Of a stretch of DNA of 64,000 bases, positions 42,847 to 51,172 are shown in pieces. Position 1 is the stretch's first letter; every line of letters begins with the position of its first letter. Origin of the DNA: Saccharopolyspora_C sp040643635 (GTDB lineage: Bacteria; Actinomycetota; Actinomycetes; Mycobacteriales; Pseudonocardiaceae); NCBI RefSeq assembly GCF_040643635.1, contig NZ_JBEYUS010000024.1:14494-78493 (forward strand), given 5' to 3'. The position numbers were made by a program, and so were the translations under genes. The notes under the pieces were generated by a model, which ran no database searches, was not told the origin of the DNA, and worked only from the letters and a program-made list of their open reading frames with translations.

Positions 42847-42929
42847 CGCGGAAGGGAACCTTCCTGTCACGGGTGCGCGGAAGGGAACCTTCCTGTCACG
42901 GGTGCGCGGAAGGGAACCTTCCTGCCACC
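42847..42929. repeat. family-1 half-units, three in a 29-bp tandem array
   Basis: GAAGGGAACCTTCCTGTCAC repeated at 42851, 42880 and 42909, exactly 29 bp apart, separated by GGGTGCGCG. No matching right half is present, so this is a pure head-to-tail array. It lies between the NUDIX start and permease stop. Confidence 0.92.
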
Positions 42930-42934
42930 CCGGC

Positions 42935-44323
42935 TCAGTTGAGCTTCGACCGCCGCAGCCCGTACCCGAGGTACACGGCCAGCCCCGCCACCATCCAGAT
43001 CCCGAAGACCAGCCAGGTGATCCAGTCCAGCCCGAGGATCAGGTAGGCGCACAGCGCGACCCCGAGCAGCGGCACCCACGGCATCAGCGGGGTGCGGAAG
43101 GACCGTTCCAGGTCGGGTTTGCGCCGCCGCAGCACGATGACGCCGATGTTGACGACGCCGAACGCGACGAGCGTGCCGATGCTGGTGGCGTCGGCGAGGC
43201 TGCTCAGCGGCACCACGGAGGCGAGGGCGGCCACCAGCAGTCCGACGATCATGGTGTTGTGCGCGGGCACGGCCCGGCGGTTGACCGCGGACAGCTTCGC
43301 GGGCATCAGGCCGTCCCGGGACATCGACACGAGGATGCGGGTCTGCCCGTACAGCACGGTGAGCACCACGGAGGCGATGGCGACGACGGCGCCGAAGGCC
43401 AGCAGCACCGCGGGCCAGCCCTGCCCGGTGACGATCTCCAGCGCGGTGGCCAGCGAGGCGTCCGAGCCGCCGAGCACGTCGGTGCCGACGGCGCCGACGG
43501 CGGCGAACGCGACGACGACGTAGACCAGGGTGACGATCGCCAGCGAGATCATGATGGCCCGCGGCAGGTCCCGCTTCGGGTTCCGCGCCTCCTCACCGGC
43601 GGTGGAGGCGGCGTCGAAGCCGATGAACGAGAAGAACACCGCGGACGCGCCCGCGGAGATCCCGGCGACGCCCGCGGGCGCGAACGGGGTGAGGTTGTCG
43701 GAGCGGAACGCGGTCAGCGCCACGCAGACGAAGAACACCAGCACGCCGATCTTGAGCAGCGTGGTGGCGGTGGTGACGGCGGCACTCTCCCGCACGCCCA
43801 TCATCAGCACGGCCGTGGCGAGCAGCACCACGATGACGGCGGGCACGTTGACCACGCCGCCTTCGCCGGGTGGCGCGGACAGCGCGTCGGGCAGGGTGAG
43901 CCCGATGGTGCCGCGCAGGAACTCGTTGAGGTAGCCGCCCCAGCCGACCGCGACCGCGGCCACCGAGACGCCGTACTCCAGCAGCAGGCACCAGCCGCAG
44001 ACCCAGGCGACGAGCTCGCCGAGCGTGGCGTACGCGTAGGAGTAGGCCGAGCCGGAGACGGGGACGCTGCCCGCCAGCTCGGCGTAGGACAGCGCGGAGC
44101 AGAGCGCGGCGAGTCCGGCGAGCACGAACGACACCACCACGGCCGGTCCCGCGGCGGGCGCGGCTTCCGCGAGCACCACGAAGATGCCGGTGCCGAGGGT
44201 GGCACCGACCGACAGCGCGATGAGCGGCACCAGTCCGAGCGTGCGGTGCAGCGCGGTGTGCGAGCCGTCGTCGGCGATGCGCTCGACCGGTTTGACTCGG
44301 GTGAACAGCTGGGCGTACGACAC
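42935..44323 (-). CDS. amino acid permease (APC superfamily, CAT-like)
   Basis: A 462-residue transporter with about twelve or thirteen membrane segments; APC signatures GATLGTGIFVVLAEAAPAAGPAVVVSFVLAGLAAL, SYAELAGSVPVSGSAYSYAY, FFSFIGFDAASTAGEEARNPKRDLPRAI and GQTRILVSMSRDGLMPAKL. It is closest to cationic-amino-acid-type permeases. GTG at 44323 with TACCGT (44332-44337, minus strand) eight bases upstream. Divergent from nucS. Confidence 0.92.
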   Translation of the reverse strand: MSYAQLFTRVKPVERIADDGSHTALHRTLGLVPLIALSVGATLGTGIFVVLAEAAPAAGPAVVVSFVLAGLAALCSALSYAELAGSVPVSGSAYSYAYATLGELVAWVCGWCLLLEYGVSVAAVAVGWGGYLNEFLRGTIGLTLPDALSAPPGEGGVVNVPAVIVVLLATAVLMMGVRESAAVTTATTLLKIGVLVFFVCVALTAFRSDNLTPFAPAGVAGISAGASAVFFSFIGFDAASTAGEEARNPKRDLPRAIMISLAIVTLVYVVVAFAAVGAVGTDVLGGSDASLATALEIVTGQGWPAVLLAFGAVVAIASVVLTVLYGQTRILVSMSRDGLMPAKLSAVNRRAVPAHNTMIVGLLVAALASVVPLSSLADATSIGTLVAFGVVNIGVIVLRRRKPDLERSFRTPLMPWVPLLGVALCAYLILGLDWITWLVFGIWMVAGLAVYLGYGLRRSKLN

Positions 44324-44417
44324 GGGAACGCACGGTAGACCCGATGCGACTGGTGATCTTTCGAAGGTTCGCCTGCCCTGAACCGGCATGGGTGCTCGAC
44401 ATCGTGATCGCCGCCCG

Positions 44418-44423
44418 TACCCT
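44418..44423 (+). promoter_or_regulatory. -10 element of nucS, leaderless
   Basis: TACCCT seven bases before the nucS GTG at 44431. Confidence 0.5.
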
Positions 44424-44430
44424 GTGCCGG

Positions 44431-45090
44431 GTGCGTCTTGTCATCGCTCGCTGCAAGGTCGATTACGTCGGCCGCCTCACCGCGCATCTGCCCATGGCGC
44501 AGCGCCTGCTGCTGGTGAAGGCGGACGGTTCGGTCTCGGTGCACTCCGACGACCGCGCCTACAAGCCGTTGAACTGGATGAGCCCGCCGTGCTGGCTCAT
44601 CGAGGATCCCGGCGTGTGGACGGTGCAGAACAAGGCCGGCGAAAAGCTGGTGATCAGCCTCGAAGAGGTGCTGCACGATTCCAAGCACGAGCTCGGTCCG
44701 GAACCCGGCCTGGTCAAGGACGGGGTGGAGGCGCACCTGCAGCAGCTGCTCGCCGAGCACGTGACGACGCTCGGCGACGGGTGGTCGCTGGTGCGCCGCG
44801 AGTTCCCCACCGCGATCGGCCCGGTCGACCTGATGTGCCGGGATTCGGACGGCTCCAGCGTCGCGGTCGAGATCAAGCGCCGCGGCGAGATCGACGGGGT
44901 GGAGCAGCTGACCCGCTACCTGGAGCTGTTGAACCGGGACCCGCTGCTGTCGCCGGTGGCGGGCGTGTTCGCCGCGCAGCAGATCAAGCCGCAGGCGCGG
45001 ACGCTGGCCGAGGACCGCGGCATCCGCTGCGTGACCTTGGACTACGACCAGCTGCGCGGGATCGAGCCGGACGAGTTCCGGCTGTTCTGA
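44431..45090 (+). CDS. nucS: mismatch-specific endonuclease NucS/EndoMS
   Basis: Actinobacterial/archaeal mismatch endonuclease that substitutes for MutS/MutL. The 219-residue product has the N-terminal beta domain (VRLVIARCKVDYVGRLTAHLP; VSVHSDDRAYKPLNWMSPPCWL) and nuclease core with GPVDLMCRDSDGSSVAVEIKRRGEIDGVEQLTRYLELL (catalytic D, E-x-K). It ends in DEFRLF, fitting the known C-terminal sliding-clamp-binding motif. Position matches Rv1321. Confidence 0.95.
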   Translation: MRLVIARCKVDYVGRLTAHLPMAQRLLLVKADGSVSVHSDDRAYKPLNWMSPPCWLIEDPGVWTVQNKAGEKLVISLEEVLHDSKHELGPEPGLVKDGVEAHLQQLLAEHVTTLGDGWSLVRREFPTAIGPVDLMCRDSDGSSVAVEIKRRGEIDGVEQLTRYLELLNRDPLLSPVAGVFAAQQIKPQARTLAEDRGIRCVTLDYDQLRGIEPDEFRLF

Positions 45091-45152
45091 GCGGCCTCGT
45101 CCACCGCCGTTCGAACGTTTGTTCACTCCGCTGAGTGATGATTTCCGCGGTC

Positions 45153-45197
45153 GGGCGCGGAACACTGGAGTCATGATCAGTCCGGTGTTCCGCGCCC
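45153..45197 (+). terminator. large inverted repeat downstream of nucS
   Basis: 17-bp stem (one G-U pair) GGGCGCGGAACACTGGA with TCCGGTGTTCCGCGCCC, 11-nt loop. It lies about 60 bp after nucS and has no T-run. It could be a terminator for nucS or a structured element of the long upstream region of the symporter gene. Confidence 0.5.
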
Positions 45198-45673
45198 TTC
45201 GTGTTCCTCCGGGTTCGTCCCGGCAGCTCCGCCCCATCGGTCCCGGTCGTGCCGGCGCCAGGTGTTCGGCGGGGTCGGCGGGGTCGGCGAGGTCCGGCGG
45301 CGCCTCCGCGCGCACCGCCCGCCGCGGTGTCGTCGTCCCGGGGTGCGCGCGGGCGCGTGATCCGGCCGGGGCGGGACGTGCTGTCGGCGACTCGGGTTGA
45401 TTTCCGTTGTCTCCTGTGGACTGCGCCCGCGCGGGGGTGGTGGATTCACCGTCCGCGTCGGATCGGCGTCGGTTCGTGGTGGTTGTCGAGTGCTGGTCCG
45501 GCGGCTGACTGTCCGTGATGTTTCCGCTGCTCGGGGGAGTGTCGATACCCCCGAAAGGTGACGCTCAACGAATTGGTATCGGTCCAGTGTGAGTGGTCCC
45601 ACTGTGCGGTAGTGTCCGTCTGCCGCCGATCGGGTGGTGATTATCGTTGGACTTTGTTGGGTCTGGAGGTGGG
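45198..45673 (+). other. long intergenic upstream region of the symporter gene
   Basis: About 475 bp without a convincing gene. The first half has GTCGGCGGGGTCGGC-type short repeats. The second half is AT-richer for this genome and includes CGGGGGAGTGTCGATACCCCCG (arms GGGGG/CCCCC near 45533-45555) and the inverted repeat AGTGG-TC-CCACT near 45592-45603, a possible operator. A promoter for the symporter gene probably lies here. Confidence 0.4.
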
Positions 45674-47362
45674 GTGGCCGTGAACGTGCTAGCCCAAGAA
45701 GAGTTGCGGCTCGATGCCAGCGCGGTCGACTACGTGCTGCTCGCGCTGTACTTCGCGTTCGTGCTCGGCATCGGCTATCTCGCCCGGCGCTCGGTTTCCA
45801 CGAGCTTGGACTTCTTCTTGTCCGGGCGTGCCTTGCCCGCGTGGGTGACGGGGTTGGCCTTCATCGCGGCGAACCTGGGCGCGATCGAGATCATCGGCAT
45901 GTCGGCGAACGGCGCCGAGTACGGCATGCCGACCATGCACTACTTCTGGGTCGGTGCGGTCCCCGCGATGCTGTTCCTCGGCATCGTGATGATGCCGTTC
46001 TACTACGGCTCGAAGGTCCGCAGCGTCCCCGAATTCATGCTGCGGCGGTTCGGGAAGCCGGCCCACCTGGTCAACGGCATCAGCTTCGCCGTCGCCCAGG
46101 TGCTCATCGCGGGCGTCAACCTGTACCTGCTGGCCAGCATCGTGAACGTGCTGCTGGGCTGGCCGCTGTGGGTCTCCGTGCTGGCGGCCGCCGCGATCGT
46201 GCTCACCTACACCGCGCTCGGCGGGCTGTCGGCGGCGATCTACAACGAGGTGCTGCAGTTCTTCGTGATCGTCGCGGCGCTGCTGCCGCTGACCCTGGTC
46301 GGCCTGCACAAGGTCGGCGGCTGGGACGGCCTGGTCGAGAAGATCAGCGCCAGCCCCGGCGGGGCCGAGCAGCTCTCGGCGTGGCCGGGCACCGAGCTCA
46401 CCGGCTTCACCAACAGCTTCCTGAGCGTGCTGGGCATCGTGTTCGGCCTCGGCTTCGTGCTCGCCTTCGGCTACTGGACGACGAACTTCGTCGAGGTGCA
46501 GCGGGCGATGGCGTCCAAGAGCATGTCCGCGGCCCAGCGCACGCCGATCATCGGCGCCTTCCCCAAGCTGCTGATCCCGTTCATCGTCATCATCCCCGGC
46601 ATGATCGCGGGCGTGGCGGTGCAGGAGCTCGTCGCCTACAAGGCGACCGAGACCGGCAGCGTGGACTACAACGACGCGATCCTGCTGCTGATGCGCGACC
46701 TGCTGCCCAACGGCATCCTCGGCGTGGCGCTGGCCGGTCTGCTCGCCTCGTTCATGGCCGGCATGGCGGCGAACCTGAGCTCGTTCAACACGGTGTTCAC
46801 CTACGACATCTGGCAGGCGTACATCGCCAAGGACCGGCCGGACCAGTACTACCTGAAGATGGGCCGCTGGGTCACCGTCGGCGCCACCGTGATCGCCGTC
46901 GGCACCGCGTTCATCGCCTCCGGGTACTCCAACCTGATGGACTACCTGCAGCAGCTGTTCTCGTTCTTCAACGCGCCGCTGTTCGCCACGTTCATCCTCG
47001 GCATGTTCTGGAAGCGGATGACCCCGACCGCCGGTTGGCTCGGTCTGGTGCTGGGTACCGTCTCCGCCATCGCGGTGTTCGGCCTCTCCGAGGTCGGCGT
47101 GCTGGACCTGCCGGGCCAGGGCGCGAGCTTCGTCGGCGCCGGTGCCGCGTTCGTGGTCGACATCGTGGTCAGCGTGGTGGTCAGCCTGGTGACGCGGCCG
47201 AAGCCGGAAGCGGAACTGGTCGGCCTGGTGTACTCGCTCACGCCGCGCACCAAGCTGCAGGCCTCCACTTCGGGCGAGGACGCGGGCTGGTACCGCAAGC
47301 CCGGCCTGATGGCGGGCATCGTCCTGGTGATCACCATCGTGCTCAACATCGTCTTCGGCTGA
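45674..47362 (+). CDS. sodium:solute symporter (SSS family, SGLT-like)
   Basis: A 562-residue secondary transporter with about 13-14 membrane segments. SSS hallmarks: YVLLALYFAFVLGIGYLARR, STSLDFFLSGRALPAWVTGLAFIAANLGAIEIIGMSANGAEYGMP, QRAMASKSMSAAQRTPIIGA, GVALAGLLASFMAGMAANLSSFNTVFTYDIWQAYI. This resembles the sugar-transporting vSGLT branch; the substrate is not proven. GGAGG at 45665 supports GTG at 45674 (45680 also possible). The small gene 13 bp downstream is probably a partner. Confidence 0.9.
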   Translation: MAVNVLAQEELRLDASAVDYVLLALYFAFVLGIGYLARRSVSTSLDFFLSGRALPAWVTGLAFIAANLGAIEIIGMSANGAEYGMPTMHYFWVGAVPAMLFLGIVMMPFYYGSKVRSVPEFMLRRFGKPAHLVNGISFAVAQVLIAGVNLYLLASIVNVLLGWPLWVSVLAAAAIVLTYTALGGLSAAIYNEVLQFFVIVAALLPLTLVGLHKVGGWDGLVEKISASPGGAEQLSAWPGTELTGFTNSFLSVLGIVFGLGFVLAFGYWTTNFVEVQRAMASKSMSAAQRTPIIGAFPKLLIPFIVIIPGMIAGVAVQELVAYKATETGSVDYNDAILLLMRDLLPNGILGVALAGLLASFMAGMAANLSSFNTVFTYDIWQAYIAKDRPDQYYLKMGRWVTVGATVIAVGTAFIASGYSNLMDYLQQLFSFFNAPLFATFILGMFWKRMTPTAGWLGLVLGTVSAIAVFGLSEVGVLDLPGQGASFVGAGAAFVVDIVVSVVVSLVTRPKPEAELVGLVYSLTPRTKLQASTSGEDAGWYRKPGLMAGIVLVITIVLNIVFG

Positions 47363-47375
47363 CCGGAGGAACCCC

Positions 47376-47642
47376 ATGGCCACTGAGACAAGCAAGCGCA
47401 CCGCGGGCGCCTTCGACATCCGATTGATCATCGCCGTGCTGTTCTTCCTGTACGGCTTGGTGCTCACCGTGCTCGGGGCCACCGCGAGCCCCGAAGACGT
47501 GGCGAAGGCCGCGGGCATGAACATCAACCTCTGGAGCGGGGTCGGCATGCTCGTGTTCGCCGTCCTGTTCGCCCTGTGGGTCCGGTTGCGGCCCATCGTG
47601 GTGCCTGCGGACGTCGCGGAGGAGCCCGCGACCGAGCACTGA
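47376..47642 (+). CDS. small two-helix membrane protein paired with the symporter
   Basis: An 88-residue protein with two membrane helices (about residues 15-37, IRLIIAVLFFLYGLVLTVLGA, and 50-70, LWSGVGMLVFAVLFALWVRL) and an acidic tail. It starts 13 bp after the symporter with GGAGG upstream, so the two are co-expressed. It may be an accessory subunit; other SSS transporters have unrelated small partners. No known family recognised. Confidence 0.75.
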   Translation: MATETSKRTAGAFDIRLIIAVLFFLYGLVLTVLGATASPEDVAKAAGMNINLWSGVGMLVFAVLFALWVRLRPIVVPADVAEEPATEH

Positions 47643-47649
47643 CCGGGAC

Positions 47650-47675
47650 GCTCCGGCCCTTTCTCCGGCCGGAGC
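47650..47675 (+). terminator. stem-loop after the symporter operon
   Basis: 9-bp stem GCTCCGGCC/GGCCGGAGC, 8-nt loop with CTTTCTCC, beginning 7 bp after the stop. The rest of the gap to 47963 has no recognised feature. Confidence 0.5.
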
Positions 47676-47963
47676 ACCGGCCCGCACGCGGCGTCGTCGA
47701 CCCACGGCCTTCGGCCTGGTCGGCGGCGCCGCTTTCGCACGCCCCGGGCTGGCGGCGCGGCCCGGTTCCGCGCTCTGCCGAGCCCCTGCCGCGCCGCCGG
47801 TGCGCGGCGGACCGGCGGCGGGTCGGGGCGACCGTCCGGCCGGGCCAGGACTTCGCGCCGTTCACATGCGAACCCGGCATTCGTCCGCAGAACCTGCCGC
47901 TGAGCGCGGGATTTCCGTAGGCTGCCGATTCACAACGACCATTGACACGGTGGGAGGCAGCAC

Positions 47964-49478
47964 ATGACCCGGACCGCCAGCGGCGAGGCCGAGCCGATGG
48001 CCGCAGCGAGCTCAGCGCAGACCACGTTCGACTCGCTCGACCCGCGTACCGGCGAAGTCGTGGGCCGGTACCCGCTGCACGACGCCACCGAGGTCAACGA
48101 GATCGTCGAATCCGCCCGGGTCGCCGGGCGGTGGTGGGCGGAACTCGGCTTCGCGGAGCGGAAGAAACGACTCGACCAGTGGCGCGCGCTGCTGGTGCGC
48201 GGCATCGACGAGCTCGCCGGGGTGATCTGTTCCGAGACCGGCAAACCGCTCGACGACGCCCGGCTCGAACTGGTGCTGGTGATCGACCACCTGCACTGGG
48301 CGGCGAACAAGGCCGAGAAGGTGCTGCGGCGCCGCAAGGTCGGCTCCGGCGTGCTGATGGCCAACCAGGCCGCCACCGTCGAATACGTTCCGTTCGGCGT
48401 CGTCGGCGTCATCGGCCCGTGGAACTACCCGGCGTTCACACCGATGGGATCGATCGCCTACGCGCTCGCGGCGGGCAACTCGGTGGTGTTCAAGCCCAGC
48501 GAACTCACCCCCGGCGTCGGCCGCTGGCTGGTGGACAGCTTCGCCGAGGTCGTACCCGAGCACCCCGTGCTCGCCCTCACCACCGGCTTCGGCGACACCG
48601 GTGCCGCGCTGTGCGCCTCCGGCGTGGACAAGGTGGCGTTCACCGGCTCCACCGCCACCGGCAAGCGCGTGATGGCGGCCTGTTCGGAGACGCTGACCCC
48701 GGTGCTGGTCGAGTGCGGCGGCAAGGACGCGCTCATCGTCGACTCCGACGCCGACCTCAAGGCCGCCGCCGAAGCCGCCGTCTGGGGCGGCATGTCCAAC
48801 GCCGGGCAGACCTGCATCGGCGTGGAGCGGGTGTTCGTGGTGGAGGCGGTCGCAGACCGGTTCCTCGAACTCGTCGCCGAACGCGCCAAGAAGCTCCGGC
48901 CGGGCGGGGAGCCCGGCGCCGACCTCGGGCCGATCACCATGCCCTCCCAGGTCGAGGTGATCCGCAGGCACGTCGACGAGGCGCTCGACGGGGGAGCGCG
49001 GGCCGTCGTCGGCGGCAAGGACTCGGTGCGGCCCCCGTTCGTCGAACCGGTGGTGCTCGTCGACGTCCCGGCCGGCTCCGCGGCGGCGGTCGACGAGACC
49101 TTCGGCCCCACCCTCGTGGTGGAACGCGTGCGCGACGCGGACGAAGGCGTCGAGCTCGCCAACCAGGGCGACTACGGCCTCGGCGGGACCGTCTTCTCGC
49201 GCTCCCGCGGGGTCGAGCTCGGGCGGAAGCTGCGGGCCGGGATGGTCGCGGTCAACTCGGTCATCGCGTTCGCCGCGGTGCCCGCGCTGCCGTTCGGCGG
49301 CGTCGGTGACTCCGGGTTCGGGCGCATCCACGGCGAGGACGGACTGCGCGAGTTCGCCCGGCCGCAGTCGATGACCCGCACCAAGTTCCGCATCCCGCTG
49401 AACCCGATGACCTTCGCCCGCTCCAAGGGCACGGTGCGCGCGGTCGTGCGGCTGATCCGCCTCACCCGCGGGCGCTGA
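47964..49478 (+). CDS. aldehyde dehydrogenase (succinate-semialdehyde dehydrogenase-like)
   Basis: A 504-residue NAD(P)-dependent aldehyde dehydrogenase. Motifs: GVIGPWNYPAFTP, KPSELTP, FTGSTATGKRV, general-base Glu in LVECGGKDALIVD and nucleophile Cys in NAGQTCIGVERVFV. A C-terminal extension after FARPQSMTR (LNPMTFARSKGTVRAVVRLIRL) is typical of a GabD2-like actinobacterial group. ATG with GGGAGG upstream. Specific substrate not assured. Confidence 0.88.
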   Translation: MTRTASGEAEPMAAASSAQTTFDSLDPRTGEVVGRYPLHDATEVNEIVESARVAGRWWAELGFAERKKRLDQWRALLVRGIDELAGVICSETGKPLDDARLELVLVIDHLHWAANKAEKVLRRRKVGSGVLMANQAATVEYVPFGVVGVIGPWNYPAFTPMGSIAYALAAGNSVVFKPSELTPGVGRWLVDSFAEVVPEHPVLALTTGFGDTGAALCASGVDKVAFTGSTATGKRVMAACSETLTPVLVECGGKDALIVDSDADLKAAAEAAVWGGMSNAGQTCIGVERVFVVEAVADRFLELVAERAKKLRPGGEPGADLGPITMPSQVEVIRRHVDEALDGGARAVVGGKDSVRPPFVEPVVLVDVPAGSAAAVDETFGPTLVVERVRDADEGVELANQGDYGLGGTVFSRSRGVELGRKLRAGMVAVNSVIAFAAVPALPFGGVGDSGFGRIHGEDGLREFARPQSMTRTKFRIPLNPMTFARSKGTVRAVVRLIRLTRGR

Positions 49479-49481
49479 CCG

Positions 49482-49935
49482 GACGAGGGCGCCTTCCGGT
49501 CACCGCGTGGTGACCGGGAGGTCTCCTTGCCGCGCCGGACGATCCGGACTGACCAGGCCCGACGGCACCGCTGCGCGCTCAGCTGACCGGAAGGTTCCCT
49601 TCCTCGTACCAGTGACCGGAAGGTTCCCTTCTGCGCAGCGGTGACCGGAAGGTTCCCTTCCTCGCACCGGTGGATGCCTTCCGCCGTGGCGGCTGCGGGC
49701 GTCGAGGTCCGTGCTCCGCCGTGACCGGAAGGTTCCCTTGCTCGCGCGCAGCAGCGGCCCCGCCTCGTCCGTGACCGGAAGGTTCCCTTGCTCGCGCGGG
49801 TGGCAGGACGGTTCCCTTGACGTCGTCCGTGACCGAAAGGGTCCCTTCCTCGCACCGGGGCCGGGCGGTTCCCGGTGACCGGAAGGTTCCTTTCCGCTCG
49901 TTTCGCGACGGCGGAGTTCCCTTGTCCGCACCGGC
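49482..49935. repeat. family-1 array: degenerate palindrome plus nine direct half-units
   Basis: After a decayed palindrome (49482-49532) come TGACCGGAAGGTTCCCTTC-type units starting near 49584, 49613, 49642, 49722, 49772, 49801, 49829, 49875 and 49906, all in one orientation. Spacings 29, 29, 80, 50, 29, 28, 46, 31. The sixth and ninth are degenerate; others match in 16-19 of 19 positions. This is the largest cluster in the window. Confidence 0.92.
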
Positions 49936-49966
49936 GGTGGTCGGTGTGCTGCGGGGGCACGCCGCG

Positions 49967-49972
49967 TAACCT
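49967..49972 (+). promoter_or_regulatory. candidate -10 element upstream of dhaK
   Basis: TAACCT, about 190 bp before the dhaK start and directly downstream of the repeat array. The 49936-50159 stretch has no convincing ORF and would form the dha leader. Confidence 0.35.
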
Positions 49973-50159
49973 GCCCGCTCGGGTGATCGACTGCGCGCCG
50001 CGGGCGGGCCGAGAGGTGCCGCGCGGCCCCGGTGGGGGTGAGGATTGTGCGGAGGCGGCTGCTCCGGGCGCATCCGGTCGGGTCGCCCGAACGTTCCAGC
50101 GAGACCGGTCGTCGGCCAGGCGGCGCCGCGGTCGCGATCCGGCGGCGAGGAGACCAACG

Positions 50160-51155
50160 GTGAAGAAGATCATCAACGATCCGGCGGCGGTGGTCGGCGA
50201 TGCGCTGCGCGGCATGGCCGCCGCGCACCCGGAGCTGCTGCGGGTGCGCACCGACCCGGCGTTGATCGTGCGCGCGGACGCGCCGCAGGCGGGCCGGGTC
50301 GCGTTGATCTCCGGCGGAGGTTCGGGCCACGAGCCGCTGCACGGCGGGTTCGTCGGTCCGGGCATGCTCACGGCGGCCGTGCCGGGCGCGGTGTTCACCT
50401 CGCCGACGCCGGACGCGGTGCAGGCGGCGATCGCCGAGGCGGAGGCGGGCGCGGGCGCGCTGCTGCTGGTGAAGAACTACACGGGCGACGTGCTGAACTT
50501 CGAGACGGCGGCGGAGCTCGCGGGCCTGGAGGGCACCGATGTCCGCGCGGTGATCGTCGACGACGACGTGGCGGTGAAGGACTCGACGCACACCGCGGGC
50601 CGGCGCGGCGTGGGCGGCACCGTGCTGGTGGAGAAGATCGTCGGCGCGGCGGTGGAACGCGGCGTGGACCTGGCCGGGTGCGAGGCGATCGCCCGGCGCG
50701 TGGTGGGCCGGGTGCGGTCGATGGGCGTGGCGTTGACCGGTCCGACGGTCCCGCACGCGGGCACGCCGAGCTTCACGCTCGTCGACGACGAGGTGGAGAT
50801 CGGCATCGGCATCCACGGGGAGCCGGGCCGGGAGCGCATCCCGCTGGAGAACGCCGACGGCCTGGTCGCGAGGCTGCTGGAGCCGATCTTGGCGGACCTG
50901 CCGTTCGAGGCGGGCGACGAGGTGCTGCTGTTCACGAACTCGATGGGCACGACGCCGCTGATCGAGCTGTACCTGGCGCACGGCGTCGCGGAGCGGCTGC
51001 TGGCGGAACGGGGCGTGCGGGTGCGCCGCAGGCTGGTCGGCCCGTACACGACGAGCCTGGACATGCAGGGCATGAGCCTGACGTTGCTGAAGCTGGACGA
51101 CGAGCTCACCGAACTGTGGGACGACCCGGTGCGCACGGCTGCACTGCACTGGTGA
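50160..51155 (+). CDS. dhaK: PTS-dependent dihydroxyacetone kinase, DhaK subunit
   Basis: Substrate-binding subunit of PEP-dependent dihydroxyacetone kinase. The 331-residue product has GGGSGHEPLHGGFVGPGMLTAAV, LLLVKNYTGDVLNFE, and the histidine that covalently binds dihydroxyacetone (His219) in IGIGIHGEPGRER. GTG at 50160 after GGCGAGGAGA. First gene of dhaKLM. Confidence 0.95.
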   Translation: MKKIINDPAAVVGDALRGMAAAHPELLRVRTDPALIVRADAPQAGRVALISGGGSGHEPLHGGFVGPGMLTAAVPGAVFTSPTPDAVQAAIAEAEAGAGALLLVKNYTGDVLNFETAAELAGLEGTDVRAVIVDDDVAVKDSTHTAGRRGVGGTVLVEKIVGAAVERGVDLAGCEAIARRVVGRVRSMGVALTGPTVPHAGTPSFTLVDDEVEIGIGIHGEPGRERIPLENADGLVARLLEPILADLPFEAGDEVLLFTNSMGTTPLIELYLAHGVAERLLAERGVRVRRRLVGPYTTSLDMQGMSLTLLKLDDELTELWDDPVRTAALHW

Positions 51156-51172
51156 CGAGGACGGGTGAACTG

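Noticed and set aside
42847..42929. CRISPR array
   Set aside because: Units are 29 bp apart but the unit itself is ~20 bp with the same short separator; there are no unique ~30-bp spacers and no cas genes.
45119..45400. 93-codon ORF downstream of nucS
   Set aside because: Its start lies beside the inverted repeat and the rest is low-complexity; no RBS or recognisable protein features.
45590..45603. GntR/FadR operator near AGTGGTCCCACT
   Set aside because: The inverted repeat is real but does not fully match the TNGTNNNACNA consensus, and no GntR gene is nearby, so I do not assign a regulator.
49482..49935. CRISPR-like array with variable spacing
   Set aside because: Spacing is irregular, units degenerate and palindromic, and the same motif is scattered genome-wide in other gaps.
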